Origin: Corynebacterium phoceense
GTDB taxonomy: Bacteria > Actinomycetota > Actinomycetes > Mycobacteriales > Mycobacteriaceae
Reading direction: 5' to 3'
Assembly: GCF_900092335.1 (NCBI RefSeq)
Contig: NZ_LT596207.1
Span: forward strand, 280,544-344,543
Length of the DNA stretch: 64,000 bases
Below, in pieces: positions 28,132-37,435 of this stretch. Both the position numbers and the translations under genes were made by a program. The notes beneath the pieces were generated by a model, which did no database searches, was not told where the DNA came from, and saw only the letters and a list, made by a program, of their open reading frames with translations. Each line of letters begins with the position of its first letter. The stretch's first letter is position 1.

Positions 28132-29055
28132 CTAACGCAAGGTAACCTGGCGGGACTTAATGTTCTGGAGCTGCTTACGCTCGTCTGCGGTGAGCTCGGC
28201 GTCGTTGTCAAGCTCGGCGGTAATCGCGGCATCGACAGCCTTGAGCTTCTCCTCGTAGGAGTCGTAGGCGACCTCGGGATCGAGATCGAACACGGGGGCG
28301 ATGAGACCATGGGTGCGGAAGACGCCAGCGAACTTGGTGCCCTCGCCGAGGTTGAGGTCACCGCGGGCAGCAATGCGTGCCAGGCCATTGAGCAGGGCGG
28401 CCTCGTCATCGTTCGGACGGACCCAGCGGATGTGCGCCTTGCCGCCGCCAGCGTTGGCCCAGAAAGCAGTGCCGACGATGCCCTCGCCGACCTGGTGGGA
28501 CTCAATGACAGAGTCGTTGGCCATCTGCATGGACTGCGCGATCTGCGGGGTGACCTGAGCACCCTCCGGCAGCCACCACTCGAAGTCCTGGTAGACCTCG
28601 ACGTCGAGGATGGCGTCGTTGTCCAGCAGCTCAGTGATCTTCGGCTCGGTGCCATCTGCAACGGTGGACTCGAGGGTCTCGCCCTCGCCGTGGTTCTTCA
28701 CCCAGTTGAGCGCGTACGCAAGGTCGCGGCCCGGGTTGTGGGAGTGGGTCTTCACCTGCAGGCCCACGAAGGCCTGGCCGCCGGACTGCTCGTCGCGGAT
28801 AAGGGCTGCCGATGCCCCCGGCAGCACCGTCGCCACGTAGACGTCACGGTCGACATCCTTCAAGGTCAGCTTGGCAATAGCGGAAGGAACGAATTCCTGC
28901 AGAGCGACCAGCTGGGACTCGGCAGCAAGGCCGGCGTAGGGACGTGGGTCCTTCTCAAGGGCCGCGCGCTCAGCGGCACGGGCAGCAAGCTTAGCCTGAC
29001 GGCGGGACATGCCCTCAGGCAGCTGTTCTTTGTTTTTCTTGTTCTTCTTGGCCAT
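28132..29055 (-). CDS. DUF5926 family protein
   Basis: A 307-residue cytoplasmic protein of unknown function found throughout Actinobacteria. It begins with a Lys/Asn-rich tail (MAKKNKKNKEQL) and a basic helix (SRRQAKLAARAAER), followed by an alpha/beta domain with FVPSAIAKL, ALNWVKNHGEGE, EWWLPEGAQV and HIRWVRPNDDEAALLNGLARI. The start at ATG 29055 excludes an in-frame extension without family similarity. It is downstream of glpQ-like and ldh genes on the same strand (23-bp gap) and closed by a strong hairpin. Confidence 0.8.
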   Translation of the reverse strand: MAKKNKKNKEQLPEGMSRRQAKLAARAAERAALEKDPRPYAGLAAESQLVALQEFVPSAIAKLTLKDVDRDVYVATVLPGASAALIRDEQSGGQAFVGLQVKTHSHNPGRDLAYALNWVKNHGEGETLESTVADGTEPKITELLDNDAILDVEVYQDFEWWLPEGAQVTPQIAQSMQMANDSVIESHQVGEGIVGTAFWANAGGGKAHIRWVRPNDDEAALLNGLARIAARGDLNLGEGTKFAGVFRTHGLIAPVFDLDPEVAYDSYEEKLKAVDAAITAELDNDAELTADERKQLQNIKSRQVTLR

Positions 29056-29078
29056 AGCGCCCAAGTCTACCGGGCGTA

Positions 29079-29783
29079 TTAATACTGCAGGGTGTGCAGG
29101 GCCACTTCTGGCTGATTTGTGGCCAGAATATCTACTCCATTCGCCCACGCCCACCGCATATCATCCGGACGGTCGACCGTCCACAGGTACGTGGGCAGGC
29201 CGTAGGCACCGATGGCGCTCGGCTGCATTTTCGCGCGCAGGAGTGACATGCCCAGGCCGGTGGGCTTGGACAGGAGGACGTCCGGGCGGTTGAGGTGGCG
29301 CTCCCAGTCGCGGCGCAGATAAAACCGGTCCATATAGGGATTAAGGTGCGACATCGTGCGAATAGCACGGTGAGAGAAGGAAATGAGGTGGATGCGGGGG
29401 TCATCGGAAAGCCCTGCGTGACGAAGACGCGCCACAGTCTCCTCCTCGACCCGATCACCAAAGGGGCTCGGGTGCTTGGTCTCGACGTAGAGGTGATGGC
29501 CTGTGGGAGCGACCATCTCGAGCAACTCGTCGAGCAACAGCGGGTGCTCGCCGCCGCCAATGTCGGCCTTGCGGACGTCCGCCCAGTCCATCTTTTCGAT
29601 CGTGCCCGTCCGGTCCGAGGTGCGATCGAGCGTCGAGTCATGGTTGACGACCAGATATCCGTCACGCGTGAGGTGAACGTCGCACTCGACGCCATGGATG
29701 GGCAGCTCAAGCGCCTTAGCAAAAGCGGAAGGGGATAGCTCCGGATATTTTCCGGAGTATCCCCTATGGGCAACGATGTGCAC
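29079..29783 (-). CDS. Glycerophosphodiester phosphodiesterase
   Basis: A 234-residue GDPD enzyme without signal peptide, hydrolysing glycerophosphodiesters to glycerol 3-phosphate and an alcohol. The catalytic HRG is in MHIVAHRGYSG (residues 6-8), the metal ligands ECDVHLTRDG and the NHDSTLDRTS block follow, and YVETKHP carries a further acidic ligand. The start is GTG, overlapping the ldh stop by one base. The position next to ldh parallels glpQ1 of C. glutamicum. Confidence 0.9.
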   Translation of the reverse strand: MHIVAHRGYSGKYPELSPSAFAKALELPIHGVECDVHLTRDGYLVVNHDSTLDRTSDRTGTIEKMDWADVRKADIGGGEHPLLLDELLEMVAPTGHHLYVETKHPSPFGDRVEEETVARLRHAGLSDDPRIHLISFSHRAIRTMSHLNPYMDRFYLRRDWERHLNRPDVLLSKPTGLGMSLLRAKMQPSAIGAYGLPTYLWTVDRPDDMRWAWANGVDILATNQPEVALHTLQY

Positions 29784-30730
29784 TAGCCGAAGATTTCCTT
29801 CTTAATGTCATTCAGCGTATTGAAGGACTTGTTGAAGCGCTCCTGCTCGTGCTCGTCGAGCTGCAGCTCGATGGCACGGCTGACACCGGAGCGGTCCACA
29901 ATGGCCGGGGTACCCATGTACACGTCCTCGGCGCCGTACTCACCCTGCAGGTAAGTCGAGACCGGGAGGGCCACGCCCTGGTTCTGGATGACAGCGCGGG
30001 TGATGCGGGCCAGGGCCATGCCGATGCCGTAGGACGTGGAGCCCTTGGCGTCGATGATGTGGTAGGCCGCGTCACGGGTCTGCTCGAAGATCTTCTCGAT
30101 GCGCTGGTTGTAGTCCGGGTCCTCCTCAGAACGGCGGGACATGTGAACGCCAGCGATGTTGGCGGAGGAGACGACCGGCAGCTCGGAGTCGCCGTGCTCG
30201 CCGATGATGTACGCGTGGACGGAGGTCGGTGCGACATTCTCCATCTCGGAGAGCATGTAGCGGTAGCGTGCGGAGTCGAGAACCGTACCGGAGCCGATGA
30301 CGCGCTCGTGCGGCAGGCCGGAAGCCTTCCAGACCGCGTAGGTGAGCAGGTCGACCGGGTTGGATGCCACGAGGAAGATGCCGTCGAAGCCGTTCTTCAT
30401 GACGTCGCCCACGATGGAGTTCATGATGTTGACGTTCTTGTCCACGAGCTGCAGGCGGGTCTCGCCCGGCTTCTGAGCGGCGCCGGCGCAGATGACGACC
30501 ATGGAGGCGTCCTTGCAGTCTTCGTAGGTACCGACCGTGACGCGGGTACGGGACGGAGCCCAAACCACACCGTGGTTGAGGTCCATCACGTTGCCTTCGA
30601 GCTTCTTCTCATCGATGTCAATGATGGCCAGGTGGTCGACAGTGCCCTGGTTCACCAATGCATACGCGTAGGCGATTCCGACATCGCCTGCACCAATCAA
30701 TACAACCTTGTTTCCCACAAAATTCGTCAT
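29783..30730 (-). CDS. ldh: L-lactate dehydrogenase (NAD-dependent)
   Basis: A 315-residue enzyme reducing pyruvate to L-lactate. NAD fold [17 protein letters not shown] at the N-terminus, substrate loop [14 protein letters not shown] (with catalytic-loop Arg), [15 protein letters not shown], catalytic His in [15 protein letters not shown]. The 130-bp upstream region holds the direct repeat CCGATCTCACA (twice, about 20 nt apart), possibly a regulator site. In C. glutamicum ldhA is controlled by SugR and others; which apply here is not visible. Confidence 0.93.
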   Translation of the reverse strand: MTNFVGNKVVLIGAGDVGIAYAYALVNQGTVDHLAIIDIDEKKLEGNVMDLNHGVVWAPSRTRVTVGTYEDCKDASMVVICAGAAQKPGETRLQLVDKNVNIMNSIVGDVMKNGFDGIFLVASNPVDLLTYAVWKASGLPHERVIGSGTVLDSARYRYMLSEMENVAPTSVHAYIIGEHGDSELPVVSSANIAGVHMSRRSEEDPDYNQRIEKIFEQTRDAAYHIIDAKGSTSYGIGMALARITRAVIQNQGVALPVSTYLQGEYGAEDVYMGTPAIVDRSGVSRAIELQLDEHEQERFNKSFNTLNDIKKEIFG

Positions 30731-30860
30731 GACCCCGATTGTGCACGAAAATGTCTGACTTGTCGCGTTGTGCGCCCGATCTCACACAGTCGGATGTCCG
30801 ATCTCACATCACATATGCCCGTTCGGACAGGGTCTGCACAGTGCCGAATTCCCTGGTTCA

Positions 30861-32654
30861 ATGGTTTCCATGCATCGCTTCGCACTACGCGTTCTCGCAA
30901 AAGGCCTGTCTGCCGCCATTTTTGGCCTCGAAGTGTTGAGCGATCTTACCCCTGGTGTACGCATGACCGGGAGGAGACGTTTACCACAGAACATGGCGGC
31001 AGGCACTGCGGGCGCCGAGGTCGCCACATGGGCCGCCGTGTCGCCGTCGCTTCTCCCCCGTCCCTGGTGGGTGACGGCAGCCAACGTGGCGCTAGGCCAA
31101 GGCATGGGTCACTTGAGCGCCTCCGCGCTCGCATTCGGACTCAAACGGGCATTCCGCGTCTACGACGTGCGCCCACAGGACCGCATTCCGTATCGCACTC
31201 TCCACGCAGTGCTCGGGGCGGGAACAGTCCTCGTCGGCATCCGTTCTATCCGCAACCAGGAAGCGCAAGCCCAGCTCGTGGGCAAAGAAAACGAGCGCGG
31301 CCCGCGCCAAGCTGCCGCCGGCGTCGCCCTCGGCACGCTCGGTTACGGCGTCCTCCTCATCCTCGGCGAAGCGGCACAAGCAGCGACAACAAAGCTCAGC
31401 CGCCGTGCGCAAAGGTTTCTCCCACGCTGGGTCGCCTGGCCCCTCGCGGCGGGCGTCCTCGGCGCCAGCGTCATCGCCTTAAGCGACCGCGTCGTGTGGC
31501 GTCGCTTCATCCGGACCGCCTCCGTGCGCGCTGAGCGCCTCAACCGGCTCATCTTCCCCGACTCGATGATGCCCTGGGAACCTGAGCGCTCCGGCAGCCC
31601 CTGGTCACACGAGCCCTGGACCGCCATCGGCGCGCAAGGCCGTCGCTTCGTCACCCGCGGCCCACGCGCCCGCGACATCCAAGACATCATGGGCTACGAC
31701 CACGCGCACGAGCCCATCCGCATCGTCGCCGGGCTCGTCCCCGGCCGCGACTTTCTGGGCTCCGCCCGGCAGGTCATCGCGGAAATGGAGCGCACCGGCG
31801 CGTTCCGCCGTGACACCATCGTCGTGCACATGCCCGCTGGCTCTGGCTGGGTCAACAATTACTCCACGAGCGCGTATGAATTTTTGACCCGCGGCGACTG
31901 CGCGACAGTCACGCTCCAGTACTCGTATCTGCCCTCCGTCTTCGCTTTCCTCGTCGATCGAGACGCGCCCGGCGCGGCCGCCCGCGTCCTCCTCGACATG
32001 GTGCATGCTCGCATGGCATCTCTGCCGGAGGACGATCGCCCACGTCTCTACCTCGCGGGTGAGTCTCTCGGTGCCTTCGCCTTGGTCGAGAACTTCGAGG
32101 AATTGGAGCATTTGCTCACCGCATGCGATGGCGCGATGTTCACGGGCCCACCGCGGATGACAGGGTTCTTCCGCAGGCTCGCCGCATCCCGTGACCGCGG
32201 CTCGCTGGAGCGGCTTCCACTCATCGACGGCGGGCGCCATGTCCGCTACGTATCCAATCCCGCGCATCTTGCTGCCGATGCCTTCGGGGCGCCGTATCCC
32301 CGCGCCTGGCAGCGCCCCCGGGTCGTGGTCGCGCAGCATGCTTCCGATGCCATCGTGTGGTGGGACCAGCAGCTCGCGTGGCGTCGGCCGGACTGGCTGC
32401 GTGAACAAGTCCCGCCCACGCTCCACGCGGATGCCTTCCGGCGGCTGCAATGGGCGCCGTTTATCACCTGGTGGCAGATTGCGCTCGACCAGGTGAACTC
32501 ACTCAACGTGCCCGGCGGCCACGGCCACAACTACTTTGAAGAAACCTTCTGGTACTGGGACGCCGTCCTAGGCTCGCAGGCCCGTGTCCCGCTCGACGCG
32601 GCGAAGGCCGACCGGATGCGGAAGTTCATTGTGAAAACGCAGCCCCGCGGCTAG
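30861..32654 (+). CDS. Membrane alpha/beta-hydrolase family protein (Abhydrolase_9, PF10081 type)
   Basis: A 597-residue protein. The N-terminal part (about 1-215) has four or five membrane helices (PF15420-type); the C-terminal part (about 250-590) is an alpha/beta hydrolase with the nucleophile elbow LAGESLGAFALVENFEEL and VPGGHGHNYFEETFWYWD containing the probable catalytic His. ATG 30861 (MVSMHRFAL) or 30870 are both possible; there is no ribosome site. Conserved in mycolate-producing actinomycetes, so a role with envelope lipids is plausible. The stop overlaps that of msrA. Confidence 0.75.
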   Translation: MVSMHRFALRVLAKGLSAAIFGLEVLSDLTPGVRMTGRRRLPQNMAAGTAGAEVATWAAVSPSLLPRPWWVTAANVALGQGMGHLSASALAFGLKRAFRVYDVRPQDRIPYRTLHAVLGAGTVLVGIRSIRNQEAQAQLVGKENERGPRQAAAGVALGTLGYGVLLILGEAAQAATTKLSRRAQRFLPRWVAWPLAAGVLGASVIALSDRVVWRRFIRTASVRAERLNRLIFPDSMMPWEPERSGSPWSHEPWTAIGAQGRRFVTRGPRARDIQDIMGYDHAHEPIRIVAGLVPGRDFLGSARQVIAEMERTGAFRRDTIVVHMPAGSGWVNNYSTSAYEFLTRGDCATVTLQYSYLPSVFAFLVDRDAPGAAARVLLDMVHARMASLPEDDRPRLYLAGESLGAFALVENFEELEHLLTACDGAMFTGPPRMTGFFRRLAASRDRGSLERLPLIDGGRHVRYVSNPAHLAADAFGAPYPRAWQRPRVVVAQHASDAIVWWDQQLAWRRPDWLREQVPPTLHADAFRRLQWAPFITWWQIALDQVNSLNVPGGHGHNYFEETFWYWDAVLGSQARVPLDAAKADRMRKFIVKTQPRG

Positions 32655-33301
32655 CCGCACTTCACGCCAGTGCTGTGATGCGGACAGTAACCGTTCGGAT
32701 TCTTGGCGAGGTACTGCTGGTGGTCATCCTCGGCCAGGTAGTACGCGCCCGAGTCGGTCTCGGAGAGCAGACGGACCTCGGTGGTAATTGGACCAAAGCC
32801 AGCCTCGGCGAGCTTGGGCTCATACGCGTCGACGATCTCCTGGATTTCCTGGCGTTCCTCTTCGGTTTCCGGATAGAACGCGGAACGGTACTGCGTGCCC
32901 ACGTCGTTGCCCTGGCGGAAGCCCTGCGTGGGGTCGTGCGCCTCGAGCGCGGTTACGACGAGGTCCTTGAGCGAGACCTTGTCCGGGTCATAGACCACCT
33001 GGACGGTCTCCGCGTGGTTGGTCATCCCCTGGCAGACCTCGAAGTAAGTGGGGTTGGGCGTCGTGCCACCGGCGTAGCCGACCGAGGTGGACTCGACGCC
33101 GGGGAGCTCCCAGAACATCTTCTCCGCGCCCCAGAAACAACCCAACGCCACAAGGAGGGAACGCTGACCGTCTTTCCACGGGCCCGTAATCGGCGTGCCG
33201 AGCACGGTGTGCGGCTGCGGATCCGCGAGCACCGGGGTATCTCGACCCGGCGTGGCGTCGGTTTTCGCGACAATCTTCGGTTCAGGCTTGAACAAAAACA
33301 T
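32651..33301 (-). CDS. msrA: Peptide-methionine (S)-S-oxide reductase
   Basis: A 216-residue MsrA. The catalytic GCFWGAEK is near residue 54 (Cys), with the substrate Glu in the same motif. C-terminal resolving cysteines stand in NGYCPHHSTGVKCG at the extreme end. The N-terminal extension of about 45 residues (PEPKIVAKTD..., VLADPQPHTVLGTPI) is usual in actinobacteria. Ribosome site AAAAGGAGCC precedes the ATG. Divergent from sodA, making an oxidative-stress pair. Confidence 0.93.
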   Translation of the reverse strand: MFLFKPEPKIVAKTDATPGRDTPVLADPQPHTVLGTPITGPWKDGQRSLLVALGCFWGAEKMFWELPGVESTSVGYAGGTTPNPTYFEVCQGMTNHAETVQVVYDPDKVSLKDLVVTALEAHDPTQGFRQGNDVGTQYRSAFYPETEEERQEIQEIVDAYEPKLAEAGFGPITTEVRLLSETDSGAYYLAEDDHQQYLAKNPNGYCPHHSTGVKCG

Positions 33302-33369
33302 GGCGGCTCCTTTTCTTTCGTCTTACAAGTCAGCGCGCGGAGCTGGGCGTATTATTCCCGCCTCCCCAC

Positions 33370-33393
33370 ATTTGCCAATTAATGGTGGCAAAT
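33370..33393. promoter_or_regulatory. Inverted repeat in the msrA-sodA intergenic region
   Basis: ATTTGCC and GGCAAAT with a 10-nt A+T-rich spacer, about 55-75 bp before the sodA start. A plausible operator for oxidative-stress control. Confidence 0.45.
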
Positions 33394-33445
33394 TTCTTAC
33401 AGTGGGCCTATCATCGTGCACTGTACCCAAAGAAAGGAAACAACA

Positions 33446-34048
33446 ATGGCTGTTTACGAACTTCCGGAACTCGACTACGCGTACGACGCTCTCGAGCCGC
33501 ACATCTCCGCAGAGATCATGGAGCTGCACCACACCAAGCACCACGCTAACTACGTGGCTGGCGCTAACGCTGCAACCGAAGCCATCAAAGCCGAGGCTGA
33601 GGGCGAGGGCAACGGTGACCGCCTGCGCGCTCTCTACAAGAACCTTGCTTTCAACCTGGGTGGCCACACCAACCACTCCATCTTCTGGAAGAACCTCTCC
33701 CCGAACGGTGGCGGCGAGCCGACCGGCGAGCTGGCTGAGGCCATCAACGAGGCATTTGGTTCCCTCGAGGGCTTTAAGAAGGCCTTCTCCGGCGCTGCGC
33801 TGAGCCTGCAGGGCTCCGGCTGGGCCGTCCTGGGTTACGACCACATCGCTGGTCGCCTCGCTATCCAGCAGCTCACCGACCAGGCTGGTAACACCTCCAT
33901 CAACCTGACCCCGCTGCTTATGCTCGACATGTGGGAGCACGCCTTCTACCTGCAGTACAAGAACGTTAAGGCTGATTACGTCAAGGCTGTCTGGAACGTC
34001 TTCAACTGGGACGACGTTGCAGAGCGTTACGCTGCTGCTAAGAAGTAA
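33446..34048 (+). CDS. sodA: Manganese/iron superoxide dismutase
   Basis: A 200-residue SodA. The metal ligands are H28 (MELHHTKHH), the His of GGHTNHSIFW, and Asp and His of LLMLDMWEHAFYLQYKN; the GG-H-N pattern and the Gln in SLQGSGWAVL are consistent with manganese. AAAGGAAACAAC precedes the ATG. Codon use is biased as in highly expressed genes (strong preference for CTG, GGT, AAG, GCT). A hairpin terminator follows 15 bp after the stop. Confidence 0.95.
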   Translation: MAVYELPELDYAYDALEPHISAEIMELHHTKHHANYVAGANAATEAIKAEAEGEGNGDRLRALYKNLAFNLGGHTNHSIFWKNLSPNGGGEPTGELAEAINEAFGSLEGFKKAFSGAALSLQGSGWAVLGYDHIAGRLAIQQLTDQAGNTSINLTPLLMLDMWEHAFYLQYKNVKADYVKAVWNVFNWDDVAERYAAAKK

Positions 34049-34058
34049 TTTTTAGAGC

Positions 34059-34931
34059 CTAGAGCCCGCCTTGCGCGGGCTTTTCGCGTTTTTCAATGAA
34101 ACTCCGGAATTGATCCGCCGCCGGCGAACCGGGCCGCCACGTAAAGCCCAGCTCGCGGTACGCGGGCGGATCGAGCGGGACCACGGAGCCCACCCGCAGG
34201 TACGGGTCATCCACCGGAATGAGCGCGACACCCAGTCCCGCCGCAACCAGACCCGCAACGGTCGTAAGCTCCATCGACTCGAAGACGAGATGCGGCGTGA
34301 AACCAGCGCCGGCAGCCAGGCCGTCAAGAAGCATGCGCGTACCGTAGCCGGGCAGCATGCCGATGAAGGGCTCCTCCGCGAAGTCGGCGAGGCGGACAAA
34401 GGTTGCATCCGACTTCGGATGCCCGGGAGGCAGGGCAAGGCCAAGGCGCTGCATCTCGAGCCGGTGCCAGGGCAAACCCTCCGGTTTCGGGCCCACGAGA
34501 GCGATGTCGGATTCGCCTTGCTGCACGCGATCCACAAGCTCGCGGGCAGCGCCCTGATGGAGTACAAAGTCGACGTTGGGGTGGGCCGCACGATATTTTC
34601 CCAGCAGGTCCGGCACCAGCCACGTTCCGAGCGAATGCATGAAGTCGAGCCGGACAGTGCCGCGCTCCGGGTCCATGAGGCGAGCGACCTCGGCGCGGGC
34701 CGCGGCAGCATCGGCAAGCATGCCCTTCGCACGCGGGACGAAGGACTTCCCACGGTCGTTGAGGTGAAGGGCTCTTCCGGCGCGATCGAAGAGCGTGGCG
34801 CCGAGCTCGCGCTCGATTCGTTGGATGCGGCGCGTGAGCGCTGACTGGGACATGCCGAGGGCATCCGCGGCGGCGCCCACGTGACCATGCTCCGCGACGG
34901 CGACGATTCCACGCAGATCCTCGAAATTCAT
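34059..34931 (-). CDS. LysR-family transcriptional regulator
   Basis: A 290-residue LTTR. The winged helix occupies residues 1-60 (AADALGMSQSALTRRIQRIERELG), followed by a linker helix and the periplasmic-binding-fold effector domain (about 88-285). ATG 34931 has GAGG five nt upstream; a GTG two codons earlier is possible. It is divergent from an MFS exporter across a 70-bp gap with a LysR-type box, so it probably controls that transporter. Its 3' end contains the sodA terminator. Confidence 0.88.
   Translation of the reverse strand: MNFEDLRGIVAVAEHGHVGAAADALGMSQSALTRRIQRIERELGATLFDRAGRALHLNDRGKSFVPRAKGMLADAAAARAEVARLMDPERGTVRLDFMHSLGTWLVPDLLGKYRAAHPNVDFVLHQGAARELVDRVQQGESDIALVGPKPEGLPWHRLEMQRLGLALPPGHPKSDATFVRLADFAEEPFIGMLPGYGTRMLLDGLAAGAGFTPHLVFESMELTTVAGLVAAGLGVALIPVDDPYLRVGSVVPLDPPAYRELGFTWRPGSPAADQFRSFIEKREKPAQGGL
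34063..34084 (+). terminator. sodA terminator
   Basis: AGCCCGC-CTTGC-GCGGGCT followed by TTT. It lies inside the last codons of the convergent lysR gene. Confidence 0.8.
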
Positions 34932-34943
34932 GCACACCTCGCA

Positions 34944-34962
34944 TTGAAAACTAGAGTTTCAA
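34944..34962. promoter_or_regulatory. LysR-type operator between lysR and MFS genes
   Basis: TTGAAA-N7-TTTCAA is a dyad of the T-N11-A kind used by LysR regulators, 13 bp from the regulator start and 40 bp from the transporter start. Confidence 0.55.
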
Positions 34963-35001
34963 ACATTTTACACATGAACGCAGGTGAGGCAGGCTAGAAG
35001 A

Positions 35002-36147
35002 ATGACTCGTTCCCGCCGCGCGACGCTCGCCATGCTGCTCATCGGCCTGGCTATTTTTTCTGGACTCTACTCCACGCAGGCCATCCTGCCGGTCCTCGTC
35101 GAGGAGACGGACATGAGCTCGGGCGCGGCGGCGCTCACCGTGTCCGCCGCAACGGGTGGGCTCGCGCTTTTTGTCATTCCGGCGTCCATCCTTTCGGAAA
35201 GATTCGGCCGCGGTCGCGTGCTTCTCGCCTCCGCCATTGGTGCCGCGCTCATCGGCGTGCTCGTTCCGTTCGCGACGACGGGATGGGCGGTGATTGTCCT
35301 GCGCGGCCTCCAAGGCGCAGTGATGTCCGGTGCGCCCGCCACGGCCATGGCGTGGCTGGCAGAAGAACTCGAACCGAGGGCCCTCCCGCGCGCCATGGGC
35401 ATCTATATCGCAGGCAATTCCATCGGTGGGCTCATCGGCCGCCTCGTTCCTACGTTCGCCACCGAGGTCTTCACCTGGCGCGGCGCGCTGTGGACGGGCG
35501 CAGCCGTGACGTTGGTCTTCGCACTCGTCGCGGCGTTCTTACTCCCTCCGCAGCAACGATTTACCCCAAAAGAAATTCACCTACGTTCGGAGCTCTCCGC
35601 CCTCTTCCAGCACTGGCGTGATGGTCATTTGGCGGCGCTCTACGCCGTCGCATTCCTCGCCATGGGCACCTTCGTATCTCTGTACAACTTCATCGGCTTC
35701 CGCCTCATCGAGCACTTTGGGATTCCGCCCGTCATCGCAGGCTTCGTCTTCCTGCTGTACCTCTCCGGCACGTGGTCATCCGCGCGCGCAGGAGGGTTCA
35801 TCAACCGATTCGGACGGAGGGCGACGCTCACCGGATCTTCCGCGCTCATGGTCGTGGGTTCCCTGCTCGCCGCGGGGCCATTGCCGGTGCTCTTCGTCGG
35901 CCTGTTGTTGTTTACCGCCGGTTTCTTCGCGGCGCATTCCACGGCCTCCGGCTGGGTGGGAGCCCGTGCCACGCAGGACCGCGCCGAGGCCTCGAGCATG
36001 TACGTCTTTTGTTATTACTTGGGCTCCTCGATCATCGGCGCGGCGACGGGGTGGGCGTTTTCCGTTATCCCCTGGGTCGCCTACGCGGTGGTGTTGGCGG
36101 TGCTCTCACTCCTTCCCACCTTGATCGCAGCAAATTTATCCGACTAA
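35002..36147 (+). CDS. MFS transporter (probable drug or metabolite exporter)
   Basis: A 381-residue major-facilitator protein with 12 predicted helices. The loop 2-3 motif is SERFGRGRVLL (usual GxLaDrxGrk), and GINDRFGRR-like FINRFGRRATLT occurs in the second half. It resembles the YnfM/putative arabinose-efflux-type group. Control by the divergent LysR protein is likely. The next gene starts 10 bp after its stop, so they may be co-transcribed. Substrate unknown. Confidence 0.85.
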   Translation: MTRSRRATLAMLLIGLAIFSGLYSTQAILPVLVEETDMSSGAAALTVSAATGGLALFVIPASILSERFGRGRVLLASAIGAALIGVLVPFATTGWAVIVLRGLQGAVMSGAPATAMAWLAEELEPRALPRAMGIYIAGNSIGGLIGRLVPTFATEVFTWRGALWTGAAVTLVFALVAAFLLPPQQRFTPKEIHLRSELSALFQHWRDGHLAALYAVAFLAMGTFVSLYNFIGFRLIEHFGIPPVIAGFVFLLYLSGTWSSARAGGFINRFGRRATLTGSSALMVVGSLLAAGPLPVLFVGLLLFTAGFFAAHSTASGWVGARATQDRAEASSMYVFCYYLGSSIIGAATGWAFSVIPWVAYAVVLAVLSLLPTLIAANLSD

Positions 36148-36157
36148 AGTCGTAAGA

Positions 36158-37435
36158 ATGAACAACCAAAAGACGGTCGAGGAAAAGTTTTCCCCGCGCG
36201 TGTGGCATCGCCGCGCCGCGCGGCCGGTGTCCGTGTGGATGATGGTTTTCATCCTCATTGGACTTACTCACTTCGCCATCCCCAACTACGGATGGCTCCT
36301 CGTCCACGTCTTTACCCTGGGCATTCTCACCAACTCCATCCTCGTGTGGTCCCAACACCTCACCGAGAAATTCGTGCAGCACAAGCTTGCCGATGCCGCC
36401 CGTCCCCGCCAGCTGTATCGGATCTACGGGCTCAATATCGGCGCCATCATCGTCATGGTGGGCCAGGTCTTTGCGATTCCCTACGCGACTATTACCGGCG
36501 CCGCCATCATCGCAGTACTCATGGCGTGGCACGGCGTAGAAATCCTCGGCCAGTGGAAGGGTGCGTCCGGGAAACGCTTTCGGCCCATCGTCGGCGCGTA
36601 TGCGGCATCCGCATTCTGCTTGCCCGTCGGCGCGTTCTTTGGCGGCTGGCTTGCGCTCGATCCGGGCAATCCGCGGCTGCTCATTGCACACATCGCGGCG
36701 AATATCGGCGGCTTCGTCGGGCTTGCGGCCGCAGCCAGCCTCACCATCCTCCTGCCCACCGTGTGGCGCTCTCAGGGCATCTCGAAGTACATGACGCCCA
36801 CGCTGTGGATTCTGGGCGCGGGCGTCCTCGTCACGATTATCGGCGCGCTCGTTGGTTTTCCAGAATTCGGTTTCGTTGTGTATGTGATCGGCTGGGTCCT
36901 CGCCTGGCAGCAGTGGCTGGGCAACGTCAACCTCAAGCAGTTCACGTACGCGTCAGCGTCCTCCATTGCCGCCGTCACCTGGCTCGTGCTCACGCTCGCC
37001 TACTACGCGGTGGAGCTCATGCTGCAGATGCAGCCGAAGGTTCCCACCATTGCCCTCCTCGTCGGTTTTGCGGCGCAGCTACTCATCGGCATGATGAGCT
37101 ACCTTCTGCCCTCGACCATGGGCGGTGGCCCCGGCGCGACGCGCGCGGGCTTAATAGAGATGTACAGGTATGGCTTACTCCGCTGGACATTTATCAACGG
37201 CGGCCTGCTCTTGTGGATTTCCGGCACGAATTCCTACCAGAACGTCGTCATGTCGCTGTTGTGTCTAGGCTCGCTGGCGGTCTTCCCCATCTTCATGATC
37301 CGCGCGGTCAAGGCACAGAAGGCGGTGCTGAAGAAGGAGAAAGAGGCACCCGCAGCCGAGCCCGAGCCGCGCTTTATGGAAATCACGATCGGCGTCGCCA
37401 TCCTCGCGCTCGTCTGGGTCCTGTTCCAGCTATAA
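36158..37435 (+). CDS. Multi-pass membrane protein of the actinobacterial oxidase-associated type
   Basis: A 425-residue protein with about 11 helices. Conserved-looking histidines lie in LLVHVFTLGILTNSILVW, SQHLTEKFVQHKL and AWHGVEIL, with others in HIAANIGGFVGLA, recalling NnrS or the membrane half of actinobacterial copper-oxidase fusion proteins; homologues are sometimes labelled beta-carotene monooxygenase without proof. The soluble copper-oxidase half seen in some fusions is absent. The name is tentative. Its stop overlaps the convergent nuclease gene (37430-37435). Confidence 0.5.
   Translation: MNNQKTVEEKFSPRVWHRRAARPVSVWMMVFILIGLTHFAIPNYGWLLVHVFTLGILTNSILVWSQHLTEKFVQHKLADAARPRQLYRIYGLNIGAIIVMVGQVFAIPYATITGAAIIAVLMAWHGVEILGQWKGASGKRFRPIVGAYAASAFCLPVGAFFGGWLALDPGNPRLLIAHIAANIGGFVGLAAAASLTILLPTVWRSQGISKYMTPTLWILGAGVLVTIIGALVGFPEFGFVVYVIGWVLAWQQWLGNVNLKQFTYASASSIAAVTWLVLTLAYYAVELMLQMQPKVPTIALLVGFAAQLLIGMMSYLLPSTMGGGPGATRAGLIEMYRYGLLRWTFINGGLLLWISGTNSYQNVVMSLLCLGSLAVFPIFMIRAVKAQKAVLKKEKEAPAAEPEPRFMEITIGVAILALVWVLFQL

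Noticed and set aside
30731-30860. Possible GlxR (CRP-type) site upstream of ldh
   Set aside because: TGTG and TCACA half-sites are present, but the spacing does not fit the TGTGA-N6-TCACA consensus; only the direct repeat CCGATCTCACA is recorded.
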